Origin: Paenibacillus_E sp052115445
GTDB taxonomy: Bacteria; Bacillota; Bacilli; Paenibacillales; NBRC-103111
Length of the DNA stretch: 64,000 bases
Direction of reading: 5' to 3'
Assembly (NCBI RefSeq): GCF_052115445.1
Contig: NZ_JBFRGR010000006.1
Span: forward strand, 248,001-312,000
Below the pieces are notes generated by a model that did no database searches, was not told where the DNA came from, and saw only the letters and a program-made list of their open reading frames with translations. The position numbers and the translations under genes are program-made. Below, one piece after another: positions 24,853 through 32,800 of the stretch (positions are counted from its first letter, which is position 1; the number at the start of each line of letters is the position of its first letter).

Positions 24853-25677
24853 ATGGAAGCATTAAACTTAGATTATAACAACGTACCTTCTGAGGGGACT
24901 ATTGCGAGTGCTGCTGTACGAAAAATTGAGGCGGTCGATGTTACGAAGGTGTACAGTACGAAGAAGTCGCAATTCGTAGCTTTGGATCGAGTGTCCTTTC
25001 ATGTGGATGCGCATGAATTTGTCAGCTTTGTCGGGCCCTCAGGCTGCGGGAAGTCTTCCTTATTGCGGATTATTGCTGGATTAGAGCCCTTGACGATGGG
25101 GGATCTGAGTATCAACGGGCATGAGATTGAAGGTCCTGGCGCTGACAGAGGCATGGTCTTCCAGAGCTATACGTTATTCCCCTGGCTATCCGTGAGAGAG
25201 AATATTGAGTTCGGATTGACGTTGAAGGGTGTTCCTTTGTTCGAAAAGAGAGCCATATCCGATCACTTCATGGAGCTAGTCGGGTTGCATAAGTTCGCGA
25301 AATCATTGCCGAAGGAGCTTTCGGGCGGGATGAAGCAGCGGGTGGCGATCGCGCGAGCTTTGGCGAATAATCCGGATGTGCTGCTCATGGATGAACCGTT
25401 CGGCGCGCTGGATCCGCAAACGAAAAATGCCATGCAGGAGCTGCTGCTGCGCATTTGGGAAAAGGAGAAGACGACGGTTGTGTTCATCACGCACGATATC
25501 GAGGAAGCTATCTTCTTATCGCAGCGGGTATATGTGATGCAGGCGCATCCAGGCACGATCCGCAGTGAAATTGTCATACCGCGCGGGTTGCGGCAGGTAG
25601 AGGATGTGAAGGATTCCGAAGCTTTCATGAAGCTGAAGAAGCAGATCATTTCGTTGATTGGGCATCACGACGAGTAA
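24853..25677 (+). CDS. SsuB/TauB-like ABC ATPase
   Basis: This 274-residue ATPase powers the importer. It has Walker A (GPSGCGKSSLLRIIAG), Q-loop (VFQSYTLFPWLSV), signature (LSGGMKQRVAIARAL), Walker B (VLLMDEPFGALDP) and H-loop (FITHDIEEAIF). A longer in-frame start exists upstream at 24802 but it lies in the permease gene; the ATG at 24853 follows GGAAGGAGG and is preferred. An N-terminal stretch of about 30 residues precedes the ABC domain. A terminator follows the stop. No guanidine- or urea-degrading enzyme lies in the window, so the ligand must be metabolised by genes elsewhere. Confidence 0.93.
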   Translation: MEALNLDYNNVPSEGTIASAAVRKIEAVDVTKVYSTKKSQFVALDRVSFHVDAHEFVSFVGPSGCGKSSLLRIIAGLEPLTMGDLSINGHEIEGPGADRGMVFQSYTLFPWLSVRENIEFGLTLKGVPLFEKRAISDHFMELVGLHKFAKSLPKELSGGMKQRVAIARALANNPDVLLMDEPFGALDPQTKNAMQELLLRIWEKEKTTVVFITHDIEEAIFLSQRVYVMQAHPGTIRSEIVIPRGLRQVEDVKDSEAFMKLKKQIISLIGHHDE

Positions 25678-25685
25678 AGGCATAG

Positions 25686-25722
25686 GGGCACCATAGCAGA
25701 TGATCTGCTAGTGGTGCCTTTT
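25686..25722 (+). terminator. Terminator of the ABC operon
   Basis: GGCACCA pairs with TGGTGCC and AGCAGA with TCTGCT around TGA, followed by TTTTG. Confidence 0.9.
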
Positions 25723-25754
25723 GTGTTTGGTTGTGACTGCATCAATTGTGCATT

Positions 25755-25870
25755 GGGGGAGATGGGGGAGATGGGTGAGATGGGTGAGATGCGTGAGATG
25801 GGTGAGATAGGTGAGATAGGTGAGATAGGTGAGATAGGTGGAATAGATGAAATAGATGAAATAGATGAAA
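25755..25870. repeat. 9-bp tandem repeat, about 13 units
   Basis: Units of the type GGTGAGATG, GGTGAGATA and AATAGATGA follow one another without interruption, drifting from G-rich at the left to A-rich at the right. Because the unit is a multiple of three, frames stay open on both strands (Gly-Glu-Met/Ile type on the plus strand, Thr-Tyr-Leu type on the minus), but neither has a convincing start. It looks like a slippage-prone minisatellite between two terminated units. Confidence 0.9.
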
Positions 25871-26005
25871 TAACTGGAAAACATCCAGCTATTTTGAGCC
25901 ATTTTGCTCAAAAACCGCAGAAGTGAGTAAATTAGCTACATGAAATCCATCTAATTCTGATTTTGAACCAAATAGGGAGAATTTAGATGGAGGTTTTCCA
26001 GTTAA
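25871..26005. repeat. Dispersed intergenic repeat, copy 2
   Basis: It starts TAACTGGAAAACATCC and ends GGAGGTTTTCCAGTTA, so the ends are inverted copies over about 14 bases (GGTTTTCCAGTT against AACTGGAAAAC). The inside includes an ATTTTGAGC/GCTCAAAA hairpin and the words CATCTAA and TTAGATGG. Related to 2281-2414 and 43009-43196. Non-coding. Confidence 0.6.
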
Positions 26006-26051
26006 TCATTCAAAACGCCAAAAGAGTAACAGATATCCTATCCCATACCGC

Positions 26052-26840
26052 TTAGTCAGATTGTGGAGCCGATGCTAAGACGGGGAAAAGCCGCCCCTTA
26101 AGGAGTTCACCTTCCTGAAAGCCAGAGCCTTGGGTGAGCTCATGATTGCTTTTGCTATTAAAAGTGGCATTCTCCGGCATATAGACGATGGTCAAGACTC
26201 GGCGTGGTTTGTCAGATTTGTTGGCATGCGCATAATGAAAAGTGAGTCCATGATGAAGTGTGAAGCTGCCGCGTTTGAGAGGGACGTTGATAGGTCGGCG
26301 GAGGTTTGTACCACTTTCCTTGGTGAGCTCGAGTAAATCGATGGGATGGAGGAAGTCGACATTCGTTAATTTCCCTTCCTTATGAGAGCCTGGGATGAAG
26401 GACAAGCACCCATTCACATCATCCACATCATGCATCGGCAGCCATAGGGTTAGGACGTTCGATTCATGCATGGGAAAATAAGTGGCATCCTGATGCCAAG
26501 GTGTAGGTTTGGAATCTCCGGGCATTTTCCAGAAGGCTTGATCATGGAACAAGCGGACGCCGGTTGAACCGGAAAATTGCCTGGCAATATCCGCAAGTTT
26601 GGGACTTAGCACGTAAAGGGCTATACCTGCAGAATCCCGCCATGTATTCATTTTGCTGTTGAGAATTTTGAAGTAGTCGGAGTCCTTCTCCACACTTTGT
26701 GTATGTTATCCTTCAATCGCCATGACCTCGTCGAGGTAAGCGCTCAGCTCATTGATTTCCTTTTCCGACAAGACATCCTCTAACTGGACAAAACCATTCT
26801 CTTCATAAAATGCGATTTTCTCTGCTGGCACTTGAAACAT
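26052..26840 (-). pseudogene. PhyH family Fe(II)/2-oxoglutarate dioxygenase gene with an in-frame stop
   Basis: Reading from the ATG at 26840 (preceded by AGAGGTGA), the frame encodes MFQVPAEKIAFYEENGFVQL... and VMAIEG, then a TAA at 26708-26706. The same frame continues without shift (HTQSVEKDSDYF...) to 26052. Together the two parts give a normal PhyH protein of about 260 residues. The catalytic facial triad is intact in the second part: H-x-D in PWHQDATYFP and the distal His/Arg in HHGLTFHYAHANKSDKPRR. PhyH enzymes hydroxylate small molecules with iron and 2-oxoglutarate. Either one nonsense change has inactivated the gene, or the base call is wrong. It is divergent from a LacI regulator that may control it. 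Confidence 0.82.
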
Positions 26841-27006
26841 GGGGGTCACCTCTTTGTTCAAATTGGGTATGGCAAGTGAAGCGGGAGTTTCAATTGAGTT
26901 CATCATACTCTGATGCTTATTTTTCTGTAAGTAGTGATGTCTAAGAATTGGTAGAAATGCTAAAGAGCAGAAGCGCTTTTGGATTATTTGCAAAAAAGAC
27001 AGAGAT

Positions 27007-27052
27007 TTGACGAGCAATCCCCTTCTAGCTACAATGAGTTTAAGCGTTTCAA
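27007..27052 (+). promoter_or_regulatory. LacI gene promoter with possible operator
   Basis: TTGACG (27007-27012) and TACAAT (27030-27035) are 17 bp apart. GAGTTTAAGCGTTTCAAG follows directly after the -10. Its centre resembles the AAGCGTTT-type half-sites of LacI-family operators, so autorepression is plausible. Confidence 0.65.
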
Positions 27053-27067
27053 GAATGAGGGCATAGG

Positions 27068-28129
27068 ATGAAAAAAAACAAACAAGCTACCATCGTCGAT
27101 GTTGCCTCTGAGGCAGGTGTGTCCATTGCGACGGTGTCGAATGTTATTAACCGAAGGNAGGTTCCGATGTCTCCGGAAACCATCCGCAAAGTGGAAGAAG
27201 CGGTTGTCCGACTAGGTTATCGCCGGAACGTCATGGCAACGAGTTTAAGTCGGCGACGCTCGAATGAGTTAGGATTGATTCTCCCGCATTTTGGCGGGTA
27301 TTATGGCAGATTTGCTGAGAAATTGGAAAGAAGGTTTCACAGTTACGGCTATCACTTATCTGTATTCTCAGCGGCAGGCATGGATCCTGAAGTGGAGACG
27401 AGGCATATTGAGCATTTGCTGCAACGACGAGTGGACGGATTAGTTTCCCATGGCTTGGCGATCAGCATGCATTCCACACAGCAATTAGTGGGTGAAGGAA
27501 CGCCGCTTGTCATCTTTAACGGGTGGGGGTGGCCGAATGAGATTACGAAGCTGGCTGTGAATTTGGATTTTGCCAAGGCCTCGAGCCAGGCCGTTCAGTA
27601 TTTTCTGTCACATGGCTGCAGAGCTGTTTTCTATGCGGGAAGACGTAAGGGGATGGGCGCGAATGAGCAGCGCATCGAGGGTTTTCTGGCGGGGCTAGGT
27701 GACCGAGCGGAGACGATCGTGCATGCGCTTTTGGATGCAGGAGAGCTGGGTGTCGCTGGAACTTTGGAAGAGGCGCTGCGTGTGAGCGGCGGGCTCCGAC
27801 CTATCGGCATCTACACGTTCAATGATGCGCTAGCGTTGGAATTGATTGCTGAATGCCATGCGCGAGGCATCCGTGTTCCTGAGGAAGTGCAGCTTATCGG
27901 TATGGATAATGAGCATTTTGCGAAGGCTAGCATTCCTTCCATTACGAGCTTCGAGATGCCAGTCGAGCTGCAAACGCGTTTAGTTGCGGCTTTCCTGATG
28001 CGGCAGATGGGGGAAGAAGTAGACGAGGAAAGCGCGATATTGCTGGATTCGTATCTGGCTCAGATGAAGGGGCATGAGCTGCTCATCGATATGGAAATGG
28101 TTGTGCGTAATTCGACGCATAACGAATAA
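27068..28129 (+). CDS. LacI family transcriptional regulator
   Basis: This 353-residue repressor has the N-terminal LacI helix-turn-helix (ATIVDVASEAGVSIATVSNVIN), the hinge (GYRRNVMATSLSRRRSNELGLIL) and a sugar-binding periplasmic-like domain (about 65-345). One N (27158) makes one residue in the DNA-binding domain ambiguous, in a codon of the form NAG. It is divergent from the interrupted PhyH gene, with about 230 bases between the starts. The effector is not deducible. A terminator overlaps the stop. Confidence 0.9.
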   Translation: MKKNKQATIVDVASEAGVSIATVSNVINRRXVPMSPETIRKVEEAVVRLGYRRNVMATSLSRRRSNELGLILPHFGGYYGRFAEKLERRFHSYGYHLSVFSAAGMDPEVETRHIEHLLQRRVDGLVSHGLAISMHSTQQLVGEGTPLVIFNGWGWPNEITKLAVNLDFAKASSQAVQYFLSHGCRAVFYAGRRKGMGANEQRIEGFLAGLGDRAETIVHALLDAGELGVAGTLEEALRVSGGLRPIGIYTFNDALALELIAECHARGIRVPEEVQLIGMDNEHFAKASIPSITSFEMPVELQTRLVAAFLMRQMGEEVDEESAILLDSYLAQMKGHELLIDMEMVVRNSTHNE

Positions 28130-28165
28130 AACCGTTAGTCACCTTGGGAGGTGATTAACGGTTTG
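28128..28165 (+). terminator. Terminator of the LacI gene
   Basis: AAACCGTTA-TCACCT pairs with AGGTGA-TAACGGTTT around TGGG. Confidence 0.85.
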
Positions 28166-28221
28166 CTTGTTTAAAAGTTAAAGGTGGTTTCCTTCAAGTT
28201 TGGTAGGTCTATGCTGGAGCG

Positions 28222-29190
28222 CTAGGCGCTTGTGTGGTTTTGTTGTTTCAGCTGCTTTTGCTGCCGCAGGAAATCTTTCCCGTATTCCCCGTGCGGATTA
28301 ATGTCCGCGTGTTCGATTTGAATCGTGGCATGCTCGATGCCGTACTTGCTCTTTAACGTCTCATTAATAGCGAGAATGACACAAAAAGGCTGAATGTTAG
28401 GACTAATAAACACGTGCGCGGTTAGGGAATAATGGTCGGTCGAAACCGCCCAGAGATGCATTTCGTGGACATCTTCTACGCCTTCAACCTTCGCGATCAC
28501 GGAGCGGATTTCGTCTAGATTAAACTTTTCAGGGACGGATTCCATCAGGATCATGAAGGATTCACGAATTATTTTGCTGCCACCTGTAAAAATAATGCCC
28601 CCAATCACGATCGAAATCAACGGATCGAACCAGAGAAGACCGGAATAATAAATAACAATGGCCGAAATGATCACACCCACCGAGCTAAGCAAATCTCCGA
28701 AAAAGTGCCAGAGCGCGCTTTGCACATTCAGATTGTCTTCCTCCTTGACGCTGTTATGGAGAACCAACGTAAGGACGAGGTTAACGACGAACCCGATCGA
28801 GGCAATGCCTAGCATGAGTCCCAATTGTATGGGTTGAGGGTGGAGGACACGTTGGACGGCTTCAATACAAATTCCCAAAGCGATGATGCAAAGCGCTAAG
28901 CCGTTGAGAAAAGAAGCGACAATTTCAAAGCGCAGGAATCCAAAAGTGAAGCGAGCATTGGGCTGGCGCGTAGCTAATTGGAGGGCAACCATACTCAGAC
29001 CAAGCGCAATGACATCTGAAATCATATGAGCCGAATCGGATAAAAGAGCAAGGGAATTCGATAACACCCCACCGATAATTTCAACAATCGTGAAAAAGGC
29101 CGTTAATATGAGGGTAACCCACAGGGTTTTTCTTGACTTACTTTGTTCTTTCACATGGTGGAGATGATGATAGTCATACTCGACGCTCAT
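28222..29190 (-). CDS. CDF cation efflux protein (CzcD/ZitB-like)
   Basis: This 322-residue cation diffusion facilitator exports divalent metal, most likely Zn2+, in exchange for protons. It has six membrane helices; the metal site appears as SDSAHMISDV (helix 2, HxxxD) and HFFGDLLSSVGV (helix 5). The N-terminus is His-rich (YDYHHLHHVKEQ) and the C-terminal cytoplasmic domain has the dimer metal site (DVHEMHLWAVSTDHYSLTAHVF). ATG with AGGAGGTA upstream. It has its own promoter (29234-29262) and is convergent with the LacI gene. Confidence 0.92.
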   Translation of the reverse strand: MSVEYDYHHLHHVKEQSKSRKTLWVTLILTAFFTIVEIIGGVLSNSLALLSDSAHMISDVIALGLSMVALQLATRQPNARFTFGFLRFEIVASFLNGLALCIIALGICIEAVQRVLHPQPIQLGLMLGIASIGFVVNLVLTLVLHNSVKEEDNLNVQSALWHFFGDLLSSVGVIISAIVIYYSGLLWFDPLISIVIGGIIFTGGSKIIRESFMILMESVPEKFNLDEIRSVIAKVEGVEDVHEMHLWAVSTDHYSLTAHVFISPNIQPFCVILAINETLKSKYGIEHATIQIEHADINPHGEYGKDFLRQQKQLKQQNHTSA

Positions 29191-29233
29191 AGGGTACCTC
29201 CTTATTTATAATTATTCTAATTAGTGTATACTT

Positions 29234-29262
29234 AGTATATGCCACTTGGGTAAAACGTGCAA
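29234..29262 (-). promoter_or_regulatory. Promoter of the CDF exporter gene
   Basis: On the minus strand TTGCAC and TATACT are 17 bp apart, about 45 bases before the start codon. A short dyad (ATACTAAGTAT) overlaps the -10 and is a candidate operator for a metal-responsive repressor. Between here and 29370 the plus strand has an irregular GGAGA/GAACAGAGA purine-rich stretch with no recognised feature. Confidence 0.75.
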
Positions 29263-29371
29263 CTGGAAATGGGGAAGAATTTGAAGGTGAGGTGGATGGA
29301 GGCGAGGAGCAGGGCATTGCGGAGAGGGGAGAACAGAGAGCGGAGAACAGAGAACGGAGGACGGAGACAGC

Positions 29372-29457
29372 AAATTAGAATAGAAAGCGTTTTCTAATTT
29401 GTAACAGAAATGAAATATTCCTGTTATGGTTCCATAATGTTCACTTGGTAATATAAT
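29372..29457 (+). promoter_or_regulatory. Control region of small RNA candidate A
   Basis: TATAAT lies at 29452-29457 without a good -35. Upstream, GTAACA (29401-29406) and TGTTAT (29422-29427) form a spaced dyad ending 24 bases before the -10, at exactly the same positions as in copy B. A second nested palindrome, TAGAAAGCGTTTTCTA (29381-29396), is like a catabolite-response (cre) site apart from its outer bases and is found only here. The absence of a -35 suggests that an activator is needed. Confidence 0.6.
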
Positions 29458-29463
29458 AAACAA

Positions 29464-29524
29464 GACCCCCTTTTTAATATAAACTTTTAGAACCCGGCCC
29501 CGTTGGCTGGGTTCCTTTTTTTTA
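29464..29524 (+). ncRNA. Small RNA candidate, copy A
   Basis: A predicted transcript of about 60 nt: an unpaired C/U-rich 5' half (ACAAGACCCCC then TTTTT), AATATAAACTTT, and a terminator (GAACCCGGCC pairing with GGCTGGGTTC, then eight T). No open frame fits. A near-identical unit is at 46037-46096, where two stem base pairs differ but stay paired. The C5U5 run could pair with GGGGG/AAAGGGG ribosome binding sites, as C-rich motifs in Firmicutes small RNAs do. No known family was recognised. Confidence 0.65.
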
Positions 29525-29684
29525 TGTCATGACCAATACCCCATATACATAATGGTTATCAACCAACCTCACAATCACACCCAACAATGGATTGAATTCG
29601 CATATATTTTACAATTTCTTATTGCCAAGATAACACTTCAAAAACACTCAATGACTAGAATGAGTATAGGACAACTGAACAGGC

Positions 29685-29777
29685 AAGGGTAGGAGACGCG
29701 GAGAAAACCCTTCATGGCAGCAAATGAACGGCTAGTGGAAGCTAGCTGAGGTCATTTGTATGCGTGAAGGGTTTTTT
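29685..29777 (+). promoter_or_regulatory. Antitermination leader A, probable GlpP target, before the GDPD gene
   Basis: A terminator hairpin (AAAACCCTTCA pairing with TGAAGGGTTTT, inner stems AAATGA/TCATTT and GGCTAG/CTAGCT, then a T run) precedes the GDPD gene by about 110 bases. Just upstream, AAGGGT (29685-29690) can instead pair with ACCCTT (29707-29712), which would remove the 5' arm of the terminator. The loop of that alternative hairpin holds GGAGACGCGGAGAAA. The same arrangement recurs at 36030-36145 on the other side of glpP. GlpP-type proteins antiterminate glp leaders when glycerol-3-phosphate is present. Confidence 0.72.
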
Positions 29778-29889
29778 GTGTTCTCCAAAACAGATAGGAG
29801 GATTTGAAGACGATCGAAAGTAGGTTCATCTGTTTTTTTAACGAGTATATAACATGCATTCATCCATTTTCCAAGAAAGGGTTGATTCT

Positions 29890-32800
29890 ATGAAACGATA
29901 TAAAAAGGTTTTGAATAGTCTACTAGTCGCTGCACTAGTTACTAGCTTAGCACCTATTGGTCTAATGAATGTCCAAGAGGCTCATGCTGCGGAAGATGTA
30001 AGAAATTCTCTCGATGTGAGGAAGACGGTTAATGCCCCGGTGATTGATGGGGATTTGGACGAGTCACTTTGGTCAATTAACCAGAGGTTAACGAAACAAA
30101 CAGGTGGTGGAACGTTTAAAGATAGTAAATTCGGCATGCTCTGGGACAATAAGTACCTGTACATTGNGGTTAAGGCAGATGATGAGAGCCTGACTGCAGC
30201 AGGTACGGGGAATTGGTTTGAACAGGATAACATTAATTTCTTCCTAGATCCAACGATGCATCAATCTGCGCCTTATGCAACAGATGATATGCAACTCGGA
30301 TTTGTGTATCAATCGGATTCTACATCCCCTGAGTTTCACTTCGGGGCTGCGACAAATGGACAAAGCAGCAAGGATTCGAATAAGATTTTGCGGGCCATTA
30401 AGAAAACCGCAACGGGCTGGTCTTTAGAAACAGCGGTACCATGGGATATGTTGAAGATGGATCCTGTGTTGACGAAGAAGCTGGGCTTGGAAATTGGCGT
30501 AACAGACCGCTATGGGGCGGACGCTGCGCAGCAAAGAAATAGTTACTGGAGTGCGTACCAATCGAGCTCATTTTGGAATGATACCTCTGGTTTTGGTGTG
30601 ATCAACCTCGTGGACAGTAATCCCGTGACAGATCCGGTGAATCCCGTGCTTTTGCAGGAAAATTTCGATGCGAATCCGACGGGCACGATTCCATACGGAT
30701 GGATTTCTGATGTGAACGCGGGAAGCGCGCCGTTTACAGTTGTGCAGGATACATATGGCAATGGACGGATGACTTTTGATGGAAAGGCTTCAGGTAAGCA
30801 GGGGCGGATTATTGCTCCGGTACAGTGGGATAACTACACGGTTGAAGCGGATGTACGATTCGAAACTGTGCTGGATGCAGGAAGATGGGCAGCATTGATG
30901 TTCAGAGTGCCTTCTACGGGGAAAGTTCCTTACAATCAAATGGCTATCCGTCAAAATGGTACCTACGAATTCGCCTATCGCAAAGCGGACAGCAACTGGT
31001 ATTCGCCAACTCCGATTTCGGGTTCTTGGAGAGCATTGACTTTGAACTCCGACTACACGATGAAGGTTCGGGTTTTTGGCAATAACGTCAAGGAGTATAT
31101 GAAAGCAAAGTCAGATCCGACCTACACGATGGTGACGGACACAACGTTGCCAGCGACAGTCGTGATGGAGAAAGGGAAAGTAGGGCTGCAAGCGGATCAA
31201 AGCAGGGTTTCGTTCGACAACCTGAAGGTAACGCGAATAACGGCAGATCGGCTTGACCTCGTTGTACCTAACACGATGGAAGCATTGAGTGGTCCGATAA
31301 GTGTGACCGGCAGTGTGTATTACTCGGATGGTATTAGCGAAGACATTTTAAACAAATCAATCAAGTACTACTCCTCGGATGAGTCGATCATCAAGGTTTC
31401 GAATAATTCGTTTTATCCAATTAAAGCAGGAAGAGCAACAGTTAGGGTGATTTACGATACGGCCGAGTACTTGCAAGAAGTAACGGTAACACCGAGTACG
31501 GTGCCAGCAAAAGTAAATTCCCTCAAGCACGATGATGGTTACTTTGTAGCTACAGTGAATCAACCAGTACCCTTGAATTCAATCGTGTTTAAAGCAGATT
31601 TTAGTGATTTTACGTCAGGTACAGTGACAGGCAGCGATTTGACCTGGGCAACTAGCAGCCCTTCCGTTGTAGTGAATAGTACCAGTCTGAGCGTTCTCCA
31701 AAAAGGTGTATACTCCCTAACTGCTCAAAAAGACGGAGTTTCCATTTCAATGTTTGTTGTAGCGAAAGAAGCAACGGATAGTGAGTATGTGCTCTATGAA
31801 GAAAATTTTGATCAGCTTACGGAAGGAACGCTTCCCGCAGGCTGGACACGAAAAGAAGGGACGACTACGAGCAAAGCCGTTGTTAAAACGGGAGGATTCG
31901 AATTGGATGCGGCAGCAGCCCCAGATAATCCTTCTCGTGTACTTTTGCCTGATTTCCTAGGGGCTTTTGGCAATTATAAAATCGAAGCTGATGTGACGCA
32001 CTTGCAAGCGAACGATAATGCTAGATGGCATTCCATCATGTATCGTATTCAAAACAATGATTATCCGTATTATCAAATGGCGGTCAGAAAAGACGCTACA
32101 GCGGCAAATGGTGTAGAATTTGCTGAAAGAACTACATCGAATGCCTGGAATGTCATGGATACCGGTGCTTTTACGGAAGCTATAGACCCTAGCAAACTGT
32201 ACCATTATACGATCAAAGCTTTTGACAATCGTGTGATGGAGATGATAAACGACAAGGTTGTCGTGGATACGGACAATGCAGGTTTGTATGCAAAAGGAAG
32301 AATTGGTTTACAATCCAACGCCAGCAAAATGAGGGTAGACAATATTCGGATTACTTTACAACGGGATGCGCTGCCTTTATCCGCGACTCAGAAATATGTA
32401 AGTGTGACGGAGCCTACTACGAAAATTGCTATGGCTTCCACCGTTGTGACGGAGATTGCAACTGCCAACGATTTATCCAAACTGACAGGTACTTCCTTAC
32501 CTGCTACCGTCATCTTACATGTCAACAAGGATCTTAAAGTGACTGATGCTAGCAGTCAAACCGTGATTGGGGACTTTGATTCGATCCTAACTACGCTCGG
32601 AACTTCAACGATGGCTGCCTTCTATGTCAAGGATGAGCAGACGGTAGATGCCTTGGTGCCGTACTTGAAAGTGAATAGTATTGAGGATGTATTTGTGATA
32701 TCAAGTAATGGCGATTTGGTTAAAAAGGCCAGACAAGCGTATCCGATCATACGCGGAATCGTGGATTTTTCCGGTAAAACAATTGAGAACAACGATCAGT

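Noticed and set aside
25708..25926. Open frames on both strands over the 9-bp repeat (Gly-Glu-Met and Thr-Tyr-Leu type peptides)
   Set aside because: They exist because the repeat length is a multiple of three; no start with a ribosome binding site is present.
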